Assembly (NCBI GenBank): GCA_934045075.1
Contig: OW203724.1
Coordinates: forward strand, 16,297,143-16,361,142
Reading direction: 5' to 3'
Source: Yponomeuta sedellus
Taxonomy: Eukaryota; Arthropoda; Insecta; Lepidoptera; Yponomeutidae
DNA: 64,000 bases
Below the pieces are notes generated by a model that had not been told where the DNA came from, ran no database searches, and saw only the letters and a list, made by a program, of their open reading frames with translations. The position numbers and the translations under genes were made by a program. Numbering within the stretch: position 1 is the stretch's first letter; the number at the start of each line of letters is the position of its first letter. Shown here one piece after another: positions 1 to 40,404 of this stretch.

Positions 1-2394
1 AATTTGATGTGTGGAGGTTGTATTTTTTACTTCAGATACCGTATATTTACTCTAGCAAACTGTTGGCGATAGATAACAGTGGCGATATATCTCTGTCATG
101 AACATTTCAATTTGGCAACGGAGTTCAAACTACCGTGGATTCATTACGTAGTTGCCTAGTGAATACTCGGGGTTGGTGTGATTTTATTGTCTTGTTTTCG
201 GTGTGGTTTTGATTGTGGTCAGCAAATGCCAAGGTTTTTTTGGATGATGCGTTGTTACGCATCCTAAAATTATCTGTCAGTCCGCTCTGGCTGAAAACAA
301 TAAAAGCTATTATGAAATTGTGTCTTACTTTACTACAATACACAACAATTTTAGAATGCTTTTTCATAACTTTTTTAACATTTTAGTTGTCGATGTTCTA
401 ATATTGTCGTTTGTTGCATATGCCATGATTAGTATAAAGTTTTTATTCTGTTGAAATACCTTTGCAAAGTGACCTTTAATAGCTGGATATTGACCTGGTT
501 AGTCATTACCGTGACACTCTTTTTTTACCCCGCTATTGGATGACATTTTAACTCAGTGTATTAGTAGAAAATGGCGTCGCATTTGAAACTTATTTTAAGG
601 GATAGAAAGAGAAAAAATACGGCATACATTTATTAACGCTACAGTTTTTTGTTTGCTGGCAAGATATGAGGCTATTCGTTCGCGAAGATACGCAAAAGTA
701 TGCCTTACAGCTGGTAAACAAGTAGATTAATGCAGAGCTATGGGTTTTACACAGTATGGCCAATAAGAACGACCCGTTTTGCTAGTGCATACAATGTTGA
801 TATCTGTGTTGGCTTTGAATAACTCCGAAATTCATAGCCAGTGTCGAATGGGTCGATCTGTTATTAAAATAAAAGCTATATTCCCCTTTCTAGTACCCCG
901 CAACGGCGACAGACTCGGTGTCACCGACATTGTTTTGTTCGCCCTCGTGCGTTACGCCGCCACGATCCTTCTTTTACTGCGTAATGTTTATTTTTTTTTA
1001 TTATTTTACTTCCTCTAACCAGATTTTGACTAACACGCTTGTGGCTTCGCATGAAACTAACACTGTAAATATCACGAATTATAGGCGCTGAAAAAAAAAT
1101 CTTAATATTTTCTTTTGTCTTTTGAAAAAGTGAACATCATAAGCAGTTTTGACAAAATCGGCCGTTTTAGCGGAAATCTATTAAACGTCCTAGAATTTAA
1201 AAATTACTGTTACAGTTGTTAAGATTTATGATATTTACGTTTATTAAGCAAATTATGATTTTTATTCCATTCGTGGCGCTAATGAGCACTGCGTAGCGCC
1301 TTAATTTAATTAATCGAACTAAAAATGGCATCTCTGCACACATTGACTGTTAAGATAAATTTAAATCAGGCTTCTATCGCGTGGATATAGGTATGGATTT
1401 GTATGGCTTGGAGACATCTTATAGTGTGGTCTGTCAGGTACGTTATTGGGGAGGAGGAAGGTCCATCTCACTACACACCCACACTTTGTGAAGTTAAGTA
1501 AAATGAAAAGCAGGTACAGTTGTGTTGAAACTACTTTTGAAGTACACATTTAGTAATACACAGGTTTGCGGAATGTTTTATGTCCATTCTTAGATTTAAA
1601 CAAAAGAAAACAGATATAAAAGTATGTAAATGGAAGTGATTTTCTTATTATTATTTGAAATACAAGGTCTTATTGAAATACCGCAAAACCTGAAAATCGT
1701 GTCTTAAGTACCTATCAATAAATTATACATCTTTCAAGAATGACGAGTTTAAAAGTGTCATTTTCCAATTATTGACGGTGGAATGGTTTAAGATTGCATA
1801 ATAATTTTAATAGTATGATTAAAGATTTTAAACGTTATGCTTATAAGTAGTGGTTTTATTACCTATACTGGCGAATTTTCATGTTTTCCGTTATATTCAT
1901 AAAACTGTATATCATTAAGACCTGAGATTAGAAACCAATAAACAAATAATTTTAAACTGTTTCAGCCAATAAGCTATCTATAGAACCCATGATAGATGCC
2001 CACTGTTGGGCATAGGCATTTTCACCGTCACTCCAAGCTCAATAATTACCATAACCAAATTATGAATCCATTATAATAAAATATCTTAAGTTATTAATAG
2101 TGAATAAGTTTATTCATGAGCCTGACATGCTCGTTGTACCTACAAAGCCCCTAAGTAAAAAAACATTAAAAAAACCAAAATAGGTATATGCAGATTTTTT
2201 CAAAGATATTCTCGCTACGCAATATATTTTGGTCTAGCGAAAATATTTCGAATAAACCTCACTTATGCAAGACGTGACTTTCCTCCATGCCCTTATCTCA
2301 TTTCCCTCCCCCTTAGTTCAGTTGCGAACGAGACTACAAAATCTGCTTCTCATTTTTATTAGGCAACAACATGCAATATAAACTTATTATTATA
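1..2394. other. Intron of bchs upstream of E1
   Basis: AT-rich, with no coding segment I can support. About 1085-1290 resembles sequence near 48020-48360 and 48810-48870 (shared short strings such as 'gttgttaagatttatgat' and 'cagttttg'), so it is a dispersed repeat. 'atgcccactgttgggcata' near 1996 resembles a common moth LINE-tail string. Confidence 0.5.
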
Positions 2395-2510
2395 TGTACT
2401 TTATTGCACACGAAAAAAAACAAAAAATAAATACAATGCAAGAAAATACATGTACAAAGGCGAGCTTATCTCTCTAAGAGATTTCTTCCAGCAAACCTTA
2501 ATTCAGAAAT
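2395..2510 (-). mobile_element. LINE 3'-end remnant
   Basis: On the minus strand this reads like the LINE end at 27480-27580 (shared 'ggaagaaatctctt' and 'agataagctcgcctttgt', then 'ttcgtgtgcaat'). No coding sequence is left. Confidence 0.6.
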
Positions 2511-2514
2511 TGCT

Positions 2515-2774
2515 TACAGTCTATTTATTCTTACTTGTCCAATTTAGTAAACAAGATTCTACTCTTAAACTGTGACTTTTAGTCCAAAACTGCCATATTT
2601 CCATAAATGAAGTAACCTGGAACGCTCTTTTAGATAACACGCTGCCAATTTTATAAACATAGTTCCTGATAGTTCATGAATTGGCGAGAAATTGTCTAGT
2701 TTAGCCATCTAATCTCAATTTTAAGGTTAGAATCTTGTTTACTAAATTGGACAAGTAAGAATAAATAGACTGTA
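2515..2774. repeat. 47-bp perfect inverted repeat with 166-nt spacer
   Basis: Arms 2515-2561 and 2728-2774 are exact reverse complements. They could be the ends of a short inverted-repeat element or a fold-back of LINE-derived sequence. No target duplication recognised. Confidence 0.75.
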
Positions 2775-3018
2775 GTGTTTTATCAGCAGGTCTCGCTCTG
2801 ATTCGCAGTACCTATATAAATCTAAGTCCAAAAGCAACACACAATCCTCCATGTTTCCTCTTCCAATCCTCCACTGTAAATTCTATGTCTTCTGTATGTA
2901 TTTTATGTGTGAAATAAAGTATAAAGTAAAGTCCAAGTTTTCCTTTGGTTTGATCTAAATGCAAGGCAATACCAACACTAAATTCGAGCCAATTAAGTAC
3001 TAACCTTCTTCTTTTTAG

Positions 3019-30892
<27,874 letters not shown>

Positions 30893-30975
30893 GCAGTAGG
30901 GGAGGTTACCAGGTTACGAGGTTACAGTAACATATAGACCGAAACACTAGACAGTTGAGAGGTATGAGTAACACA

Positions 30976-31044
30976 CGCCAAGTCAGCTACAGTAAAATAC
31001 AATCCACTAAAGATGGATTGTATTTTACTGTAGCTGACTTGGCG
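30976..31044. repeat. Perfect 31-bp hairpin in the 3' UTR
   Basis: Arms 30976-31006 and 31014-31044 are exact complements, loop ctaaaga. It starts 84 nt after the bchs stop codon. Confidence 0.92.
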
Positions 31045-31233
31045 AAAGAAGACATAGTTAAGGGAGCTATAAAAAATTCACTCGAGTATACACTCCAGTA
31101 AGGACTTGCCCTGAGGTCATTATAGGGGATGTGAGGTGGCTACAGTCACGTATACGTTGAAAGGCTATATAAGTAGGGCAGATAGCACTGTTAGTATGAG
31201 AAAGAGACTGAATAACTATCTATTTATGTCCTT

Positions 31234-31330
31234 TTTTAATGCACTAACCCGTGCTAAGGACAATTTTTAAAAACCTATTTAGAGGCTTTTTAGGAGGAGG
31301 AATTTTTAGCCTCTATATAGGTTTATAAAA
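31234..31330. mobile_element. Collapsed fold-back of the tRNA-like SINE
   Basis: 'gcactaacccgtgctaagga' and 'aacctatttagaggc', a 12-nt gap, then 'gcctctatataggtt'. Only the outer part of the palindrome remains. Confidence 0.75.
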
Positions 31331-31429
31331 ACTATCTATTTGTACATTTATTTAAGGGGTCTTATCGGGATTATTTATTACGTAAATTATTGTAGCTATA
31401 GAACAATTTGACTCTCTCTCACAAAATAT

Positions 31430-31480
31430 AGACCTTCCTTCTGGAAGAGACCCGTGCCCCTCGGTGGGGACATAATGGGG
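31430..31480 (-). repeat. Dispersed repeat family D, small fragment
   Basis: 'ccttctggaagagacccgtg' followed by 'cccctcggtggggacata', as in the other family D copies. Confidence 0.55.
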
Positions 31481-31865
31481 TGATGTTGGTGAATTTGTGA
31501 GACCTAATAATTGTCCAGGCCTTTTCTTTAAATAACAGTGCTATACAAAAATTACACACGAGTAAGGACTAGGCGCTAAGGGAGGATACGAGGTGTTAGT
31601 TAAGTACATTAAGGTACCGCCAAAAGGCTAGGCGGGAGACAGGAATATGGGACATCAGGCGGCCAGCTACAGCAAAATATACTCCAATACAGTTTAGCGG
31701 TGTATTTGTGGAGGATTTCTCTACACACTCCTCAAATGCAGACAGTTTATAACTTGCATTTGTGGGGTATTAAGCAATTGGGGGTTTATAAGTAAGAATG
31801 TAGATGTGATTAACTAGGAGGGCATGTTTAAAAACTCGTTGTTAGGGCATACACAGAACATAAAC

Positions 31866-31933
31866 ATAGAAATAAGGGAAAAATGGAATTCGAGGAAGGG
31901 TTTCCTCGAATTCCATTTTTCCCTTATTTCTAT
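31866..31933. repeat. Perfect 32-bp hairpin in the 3' UTR
   Basis: Arms 31866-31897 and 31902-31933 are exact complements with loop gggt; each arm contains an EcoRI-type gaattc. Confidence 0.93.
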
Positions 31934-32852
31934 ATTCCGCCTATCTATATCTTCTGTGAAGCTTCACTCGAGATATTTCACTAATACATACTCTTGCACA
32001 CAAAACGCAGACATCGTTCAGCCACTTTACGTATGGCGTGTTCCGCCGGCCAATAAGAACTGGCGTTTTGAGTACAAATTCCAATGGCGTCATTGTGGAA
32101 GCTTTGTTACCTCACAGAGACTTGTTTGGAGTGGGTTAGGTGCCTTTTTCTTCTTGATTGTTCTTATGAAAGCTGATGCTGATGCTTGGGATGTATATCA
32201 GTCGGGGTACCTTTTATAGATAAGTAAGCAGTATTATTGGAAAATGTTCACTGATCTCAGATGAAAGGTAAGATCAATATACTATTGAAATTGGAACAAA
32301 AAGGGAATCAAACGTAACAGCCATGAAATGATAGTATAACTTATAGTCTTATAAGGGTTACCTACACTAAACTTGAAATAATTGTTTTATCGCATATTTG
32401 TATAATCTGTCGGTGTTTTATTGACTTACATAAACTCAATGGAATAATGGTGTTCTTTAGCATTTATGAAAACAGCTAATCGTATCTATCGTTTCCTCTC
32501 GGTAATAATACCCAAATAATATTTTTGAAGTTTTTTGTTCATAATTATATTTATTGAGGTAGCGTAGTAATAGTTATGAAACAACTATGATTTTTGTACG
32601 AATTAATGATCTTGGTAATTCTGAGTGTTTTGAATGAGGAGTATTTGTAACATTTTAACAGTATTTATACTATTTTGCATTACTCAGCTTTAGGTATTTA
32701 ACGTGTTTTGTAGATCTCAGCTGTTTGTTCGTATATTAACGTGAAATCATGAAATCATCTTATTGTATTTATAACATTAACTTATTTTAAATATTGAATG
32801 CTCATGTTGTGTTTTATTAATGTGATATTATATTATAATTTAAGATTGAATT

Positions 32853-32858
32853 AATAAA
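32853..32858 (+). terminator. Candidate poly(A) signal AATAAA
   Basis: Exact hexamer in an AT-rich tract about 2 kb after the bchs stop, followed by a T/GT-rich stretch. One of several possible signals. Confidence 0.3.
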
Positions 32859-34096
32859 TTGTTTATGTCATTGAATTAATTTTATGTCATTTTGTGTGTG
32901 ACATTCCAGTAATCAAATGAGCAGTTTTGGAAGGACCTATAACTTAGATCTAGTCATGTTTATTATTTTAAGCATACTTTTTATGAATAATAATTATGTT
33001 CTATCCCATTGCAGTAAGATGTAAATTATCCAGATTTTTTTCATTTATACCTACCTATGAACTTTGTATTTCGTACATTCCTAGTCACGTAACCTCTGAG
33101 GCTCATGCACGAATGTCGTTCAAATCTAGCAGCTATAATATTTATTTGAAATTGAAAGTGAATATTATGAAAGTTATTTCTTTACATCCATAAGTAAATC
33201 TGTAATAACATTCGTAGGGTATTACGAAAGTTTTAATTTTATTATAATTTATTCAGTATTGACCTATGATTTGTGACACAAATTTAAGTCGGTCTAGTAG
33301 TTTGAATATTAGTTACAAAGTTATTTCTAGTAGTTATATCAGGGTAAACTGCATTGCAAAGTGTAAACTAACAAATTTATTCTGCCGTTTGGCTTAACTA
33401 TTATTTATGCTAAAATCAAATGTGTAAAAAAAAATATGACTATCAGATTCAATACACATCGCTGATAGGATGCTGTTATTTAGAAAATATCAATTTTCTA
33501 TATTTATAAAGTTGAATTAAAATAACAAAAATAAAATTAGTAAAAATCAAAAAGTTGAATTGAAAGTCCTCCTCGAGCAAATGTCCATTTAGCATGAATT
33601 AATCTAACCTTAGCAGGAAAATAATGTTGAAATTACCTATTCAGAGTATTATAAAAATATGAAAATTAGTCTAGTATGAATATTGCAAGCAAGCCATTTT
33701 TTATTTCAAGCACTTGACTAAATTAACTGGTTCTTGTTGTGTGTCCTGAGTATTACCTCTGGTATCAGTATAATTAGACAGAAACTGGCTGGCTTGCATA
33801 AACGTTCAATCATGAATCTAGCATAAAAGTTATCAATTAAATATTTGTAGAGCAAAAGCTGCTTTGAACCTGCACCTTGAAAAAATATACGCAAAACAAA
33901 ACATAAATCAGAGTCTCTTAGAATTAGTGAAAATTATATTAGTTAAAATGAATGTTAGTGTCCCATCATTGTATAAAGAGACAAGATTTTTGATCGACAG
34001 ACAATATAATGTAATGCGTAATTTACGTTGTTTAGGTAGTACGTAGGCACCGAAAGTTTATGCCGTTGAAAAACAAATGTATTCATGTGTAAAGTA

Positions 34097-34102
34097 AATA
34101 AA
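34097..34102 (+). terminator. Candidate distal poly(A) signal AATAAA
   Basis: Exact hexamer at the end of the repeat-free AT-rich stretch. The sequence after it soon changes to dispersed repeats, so this may be the distal end of the bchs transcript. Confidence 0.35.
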
Positions 34103-34439
34103 ATGAATTAAGTGAATATAAACCTGTATGTTTTACTCCAGAATCACTTTCAACAGATTATTTAATATTGGTAAAGTGGCCGGCAAACCTCCTGAGTAAA
34201 AAGCTGCGCGAATAGGGACAAAGAACGTGTAGCGTAGGATGGAGCGACCGAACTAAAATCTAGTGGAGTATTCGAAACGATTCTCCCGCCATGCGTTGCG
34301 CCACCGTCAGTACGACGAAGTCGACAACTGCTCGGTGTTTAAGATGTTTGCTGACAACTGTATGCTAGTAGGTAAGAAAATAAAATAGGAATTCGTTTTA
34401 GAAACTCTGCTACCATTATTTATCTTGGCGTATTTATAC

Positions 34440-34650
34440 GCGAAATTCGGGTTTATCTGTCATGTAATGGCAATCGCTAAGCCATGTCAGAGGCCTCATG
34501 GGCGGCTTGATAACTTCTGACAGTATTGCCCACCACTCTTACAATCCTCCTTCATCCCGGACTTGGCCCCCGGTGGTGGAGTATGGTCTAACCTTCCTGC
34601 GATGCAGGAAGAGACCCCTGCCCCAGCAGTTGGGACATACATAGTAGGGC
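34440..34650 (-). repeat. Dispersed repeat family D, copy 4
   Basis: Contains 'taatggcaatcgctaagcca', 'tggtggagtatggtctaacc' and 'ttcctgcgatgcaggaagag', collinear with 9480-9665. Confidence 0.7.
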
Positions 34651-35127
34651 TGCTATCGATACTTATCTACAGTTTTACTGTTTTATTTACAAAACACGAT
34701 TCCTCTAAAGCACTCCTTAGAGACAGTTTATTTAATGTGTATACATTTTGCCATTGTAAAATGTCCACCATAGACTATATTAATAAACTTCCTTCGAGTG
34801 TTTTAATTAATCGCGTTTTTGTACATAAAACCGTTACCGTTAGTATTTTGATATGGCATGTAGGTATCATGTAGGTATTAAAATTGTATTTCTTACATAA
34901 ATGTTGGTTTTATGTAAAAAGACAATAATTTTCTTGTTGACTGATAATGTCCGTAATATTTCAAGTTTTTGTTACATACCTACGCTTGAAGTATTAATAG
35001 GTACTTTTTGTCACACTTACCGCACTTTGACGGAGTCCGGACTTTAGCGTGTCGTTCAGGCGATTTGTGGATAGTCTTAATTGTACTTAACGAGGTAGGT
35101 TTCACAAAAAACTAGTTTAGAGAAAAT

Positions 35128-35995
35128 TAAAACTGTTTTAATACGGATTTCACTCGTTTATATATTTTTACAATTTTCCGACGACCTTCGTGAGAGGTGT
35201 GACTGACAAAATTGGGAGTATTTTGAAACGCGCTTCAATCAGAACCATCTACAAGCCGCCAAGAAAGATACACCAATTCATGCGAAGTGTCAAGCACAGG
35301 ATTCCCTTACAAGAGGCAGGAGTATACACGCTTGACTGTGAATGTGGTTCCTCGTACATTGCTCAAACCAAGCGTACCATAGCTGAACGGGTGAAGGAAC
35401 ATATCGCGGACGTGAAAAATAAGCGCTCAGGTAGATCTGCAGTCAGCGAACATACACTTAGCGGTACCACCCACTTTATACATTTTGATAAAGTTAAAAG
35501 TTCTAGCCCGAGAAGACCGTTTCTTCCCTAGAATGATACGCGAGGCTATAGAGATCCGCGGGCATCCAAATTTCAATAGAGATCGTGGTTGTAATATACC
35601 GGCAGCATGGGAACCAGTGCTTAAGTGCATGAGACCCCCTTGCTAAAAGTGTGACTGTAGAGTTAATTTTTATTTCAATTAATAATCAATATTTTTAGTT
35701 CATGTAAAATAATTGGTTAATAAATTTAATTTTTAACTTTAATTACTAATAATCAATATTATTGACTTTATATAAAACAATTGATTTAACTATTTTGGAA
35801 CGTAACTTCATAATTAACTTTTGTATTTTTTGCCGAGGGTAGTAAACTAACAGTTAATGCTTTCAAAAAGACGCCTACCACCTCAGTCATCCGAGACCAC
35901 GGCGCTTGTAAAAGTGCCGAAACGTCGGAAAATTGTAAAAATATAATAAACTAGTGAAATCCGTATTTAAACAGTTTTAATTATGTCTAGTACTC
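35128..35995 (+). mobile_element. 5'-truncated Penelope-like element with GIY-YIG endonuclease
   Basis: An open frame 35190-35531 reads AGVYTLDCECGSSYIAQTKR, then ERVKEHIADVKNKRSG and SAVSEH: the GIY-YIG type endonuclease of Penelope-like retroelements (GxY...YIGQT..R). After a frameshift near 35505 it continues REDRFFPRMIREAIEIRGHP, then PNFNRDRGC, to a stop at 35643-35645. The reverse transcriptase is absent. Similar sequences in opposite orientation lie at both ends (35130-35178 and 35926-35980), as in Penelope elements with inverted terminal repeats. Confidence 0.88.
35891..35926 (+). ncRNA. Possible degraded hammerhead ribozyme of the Penelope-like element
   Basis: A 7-bp hairpin (ggcgctt 35901-35907, gtaa loop, aagtgcc 35912-35918) is followed directly by GAAAC and GTC, which looks like stem II, the GAAA box and the GUC cleavage triplet. 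The CUGANGA box expected before the stem is not intact (ccgagaccac), so activity is doubtful. Confidence 0.35.
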
Positions 35996-35999
35996 GTGT

Positions 36000-38300
36000 T
36001 AACCTTAGAAAATACTATAGTTTAGAGAATCCATTCTCATGAGTGGTCACTTATCCTTTTTCCCAGACTACGTTTTAGTGCAATTTTAGGTATACTTCTT
36101 TCTTTCGATTTCGTTTCGTTTTCTGGTAATAAATACATATACTATGTAAACCCTTATTTATACGCTAAACCAGAACTATTTTTATTTTGATTGAATTGGT
36201 ACTACTTAAATAAAAGTTTTTTTCTACTCTATTCTATAGGTACATAAATTTCATAGTCTCAACTCAGATAACTTATCAAAATTGCACACAATAGTCTTCT
36301 GTTGAAAACGTTTTCGTCTATTAAAAGAGGCATCCATGCACTAAATTAAACTGACCAAGGGAGGTCAAGCCAGAGACCTGCTATTAGCAGTACAGCGATT
36401 ACCCGTTAATTCGCTTGTTTACTTCTATAAAGCGTTGACCAATTGCTAGATACATGTAGGTAGGGACTGACACGCTTCCTATCGTGCCAATAATCGTCGT
36501 GCGTTTTCGCGTGACAAATTGCCAGCACTGAACTGGGGTTTGCTCTAAACCTTGCCATATCTTCACGGGTAAGGCCAATTAACTTAATAACGTCCTTTAC
36601 AAGTATCTGTTTTAATGGTAATGGCAACGTCTAATCCGTTTATCTGGTGCGAGATTAGACTGGTAACAAAGTTCTGTTACCAGTCTAATCTCGCTCTCTC
36701 TAATCTAAATCTGTTAGTTTTAGCTGCATTTCCATCGATTATACGCTGTTCTCGCTGTCCGAGATTGCACGGAACAGACACTGGGACTAGACAAAATAGC
36801 AAATACGGGAAAACCAGTCTTGGAACCGAACAAATAGAGTTCAAGGCGGCCGCATAATTTTGTCTCGAAGCAGTATCGTGCTACCAGTCACGTAATGACC
36901 GATAGCATGTTATTTTCTGCCAATAGGCAAGTGGTTTACCACTTAGCCCCTGTTGCATGCTTCAGACGACCAGTGACCGGCCACTCCTTCGAAATGGTAG
37001 TTAACCTACTGGATGATATGACCTGAAACTGGATAGTAAATGACCGTTACTGTGTACCTAAGTCTGATCAACCTTGGGGTGGTTTCACTGTCACTTCAAT
37101 TTCATATAAGTTTGCTTGACCACAGGCATTTGTACGGCCGATGGTGATGCCTTTAATGATATATAGGTAAGTACCTACTTAGTCTATTATCAAAGTTAAT
37201 ATATAAAATTAAATTGGAACTAAAACTGTGGTAAAGTCCTGACATGTAGAGCACGAGCAAAATTTTGGTACCTATTTACTTTGGTCATGAAAATGTTTCC
37301 CAAACCGAATAAGGACTTTTTTTCCGACGATAGTACGAAGTCTGGTGGAACGGGCACCGTCATTTTTAATTTTTTATTTACCTATTTATGAGAACTTATT
37401 GTTTTCAGCGTTAATAAATATTCTAGGTAGTTTACCTAGGTAGGTAGGTAGTACCTACCTTCTTTTGGTAAAAAACTACTTGCTGAGGCAACCGGCAATT
37501 AGAAAATCCATATTTATCAGGCCTATAGCTTTATTGTTACAACCTACAATTTGCACTCACGATATTCGACAAGTATAGAAATAATCAATTTGCATTAGGT
37601 ACACCTTAATTAGCTAGGTACCTATCTAGGTACTACTTCTATCAAAACCAGTATTTTAGGTAGATACGCCTGATCAGTCGTTGTTTTTGCTTATGGAATC
37701 TACAGGTAGGTAAGTATTTACGTATTCAGCTGATTAGCAACAAAGGTCAATTAAATGAACCTACACGATTAAACGTAACAGTCGGAAGTAAACGCAAGGA
37801 TAACAACACTTGTCTCTGCTTCCGTTTTATTTTATTTGGAATCGGAAATGCTTATTATTATCATGGAAATGATAATTATTGTCATGGTTACGCAAGTGTC
37901 TCAGGTGTTCACATCTACCCACAGCGCTTGAAATTGCCAATCCCCGGGGAGCACACATGGTTATTAGGCCCATAGGACTCTTTCTCTCTCGCTAAGAGAA
38001 TCATGTACTTTTATGACTAAAAAATAAATAACTTTTTTCTTTTTTTTTTTTTATTAATAGAAAAAAAATAACCTTTACATTTTTGGTTTTACAAATTTCG
38101 CCAAACTTATTTTCTTACGCAAAAATAAGTTGGTTCCTATAACTATTTTAAACTAACAAAACATATTATTATCATATCATAGTGGCTAAACGAGCCTTGA
38201 ACCTAGTATTCAAGACTCGTTCAGCCAATATTTACCTACTATAACATTATTTCCTTTAATTTATCTTTCAACTGATAATATTATTGGTGATATTATTTTT
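36000..38300. other. Intergenic AT-rich stretch
   Basis: No gene found. Contains the hairpin listed at 36649, a 'taggtaggtaggtag' run near 37430-37460, a SINE body fragment at about 37905-38010 (cttgaaattgccaatcc), and an imperfect hairpin at 38182-38226. Confidence 0.5.
36649..36694. repeat. Perfect 20-bp hairpin
   Basis: Arms gcgagattagactggtaaca (36649-36668) and its complement (36675-36694), loop aagttc. Intergenic. Confidence 0.85.
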
Positions 38301-38308
38301 ACACTAGT

Positions 38309-38425
38309 TTTATTTTTAATGCACTAACCCGTGCTAAGGAACAAATTTAAAAACCTATTTAGAGGCTAAAAATTTCACCCATGCCGGGATTCGAACCCGC
38401 AACCTCTGGCTATCCGTACCAGATA
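38309..38425 (-). mobile_element. tRNA-like SINE, half copy
   Basis: 'gcactaacccgtgctaagga', 'acctatttagaggctaaaaa' and 'gggattcgaacccgcaacct', ending at 'ctatccgtaccag'. This is the left arm only, with no fold-back. Confidence 0.85.
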
Positions 38426-39884
38426 TTATTTTTGCACTAAAACTTTCGTCAACACTACACATTATTGATTCAAATTCCGAAATTTGCGAATAAGAGCGAT
38501 ACCTGGGAGCCAATTCTCACTTCATTAGCAAATAAGTCGTATACGACTAAGGCTTATGATTTGAATTCTGCGTAAAAAGTCGAGCGACAGCCAAAATCTG
38601 TATTTTGAACGCCAGGCTGGATTGAATCCGAATGAGAAAATAAATGTCTAATGACTGTGTCCAGTTATGTGTCTGTCTGATCTTTCGAATATTTTGAGCT
38701 TTCAATTTGCATGGGCGAGTATCGGCCCCCAGGTCGGACTTTTCCGACAAAAAATCAGGTAGTACCTAAGTCAATCCGGATAATGCAATAATGGTGACAA
38801 TTTTTTTTATTGGTATATTTCGTCGTCTTATTTGCCTACCTTTATCATCATCATCAGCCATTTGACGGCCACTGCAGGAAATAGGCCTCCCGCATGGTTT
38901 CCCAAGCTTCAGGGTCTTGTGGCGTCCGCATCAGTACTCGTCCGTGTCCGTATTACGATCCTTAATACGATCAAATATAATTGGTAATTTAAAGCCAGCG
39001 GAAAAGATAAGGTGCGCGAAGCAAACTTAAAGCTCCTGGATCGAAAACTACATATTTATTTTATTTAATCTACAGACAACGTGTCCAGTGTTATGTTAGT
39101 AGCAACAAATATATAACTTAGCCTCTGGTTGGTAGGTAGGTATTAAATATGTAACAGTGACTTAGTGCGTTTAATTAAAATCCAAATCAGTGGATTATCC
39201 AGCCGCGATTAAATCGCGTTCAGAATGCTATTGCCGCTTATTGACTTACCTACTTGATTTTTTTGTCGAATGTAATCTCCCATCATTGCTTTGGAGTGAA
39301 ATTTATAATTAATGTTCCAGCGTTGAAGTTTTCACAGAGATTTGACTTGGTGCAAGGCGCGTCCACGGTGGTACCTTATGCCGTTATCATATTTCAGTGG
39401 CACTGCCATCTTAGCGGAAGTTGGCTTATAAATCTAAACCCATAAACACAACCCTGCACTATCTCTCGTATCTGTTTCCGCGCAAACACAATTTATGGCA
39501 TGACATACGCATGACCTAGGCTGACTTGCCTACACAGTCCTTACCATTGCCCTGATAGCGACATGTGTGAATGCATTGCCTGCTCGACCGGTTCTCATTC
39601 AACGTAACAGTTGTAAGAAGAAGCCTAGACTGGTCGCCGGGACCTGTCGCAGCAAGCTAAAGGCTTATGTAGATGGTGCAAGTTAAAACTTTCGTACACA
39701 TTAGATAAGTTATTTTGGATTCAATTCACAATTAGAAATTGTGTCAGATGAGATCCACAGAGCAAGTCTGTACAAAAAGAAGAGCGGAGCTGTAATAAGA
39801 GAATAAAACTGTTTTCTTCTTTTCTTCAATTACAACTTTATTCTCTTTATTGCTATATTCTGTACCGTCTAGCTTCTTCTTCTT
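38426..39884. other. Intergenic stretch
   Basis: No gene supported. A LINE-tail-like string with (atc)n and 'ggccactgcaggaaataggc' lies at 38845-38935. The other open frames lack homology or coding bias. Confidence 0.4.
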
Positions 39885-40085
39885 CTTCAGGCTATATTAG
39901 TCCACTGCTGGACTAATAGCCCTCCCCTAGTGAGCGCCATAGCGCAAGATTGTGCCATCATTGGGGGGTAATGCCCATAACCCCCACGCTGGGCATGCGG
40001 GTTGGGGATCGCAGTTTGGTGGTATTGTACTGCAGGGGGCGCTACTGCCCACCCCCCAAATTCTTCCCGCGGGTGTCGTCAAAGA
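39885..40085. repeat. Dispersed repeat, (ttc)n end and LINE-tail strings
   Basis: (ttc)n, then 'aggctatattagtccactgc', 'agccctcccctagtgagcgc' and 'gggcatgcgggttggggatc'. Collinear with 10435-10560. Confidence 0.7.
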
Positions 40086-40199
40086 CGACTAAGGGATACA
40101 AACCGTCTAGCTTTTATTGATTTATTAATTGATTTAGGTGTATAAAATTAAAATTTCGGTTATTTGTTATCTTTTTCCCCATTTTTATTGTTATAAAAT

Positions 40200-40390
40200 C
40201 TAGGTATTCACAAAAATTCAAAGCAAGGCGGGAAGACGGCAGATGGACCAGGGCAACCGCAGAGTGGTGGCCGAGAACTGGACGACGGTCAGTGGGCAGA
40301 CCAGCAGCCTGATGGTCCGACGACATAGTTGAGTCTTGAAAAGGCTTATACCCAGCAGTGGGCAGCGGTAGGCTGATGATGTTGATTCAA
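40200..40390 (+). mobile_element. RTE-type LINE 3' end
   Basis: Decayed coding end (LEKAYTQQWAAVG is readable near 40335-40375), then the tail 'ggctgatgatgttgatt' typical of insect RTE 3' ends. Confidence 0.6.
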
Positions 40391-40404
40391 AAAACATTAA
40401 TTAT

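Larger units (their letters stand above)
30893..34120 (+). other. bchs: Presumed 3' UTR of bchs
   Basis: No coding evidence follows the stop. The first 1.4 kb holds degenerate repeats of the stop-codon region and two perfect hairpins; 32,220-34,120 is AT-rich, with no repeat I recognised. Possible AATAAA signals are at 32853-32858 and 34097-34102; dispersed repeats resume after the second. Transcript end is inferred. Confidence 0.45.
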
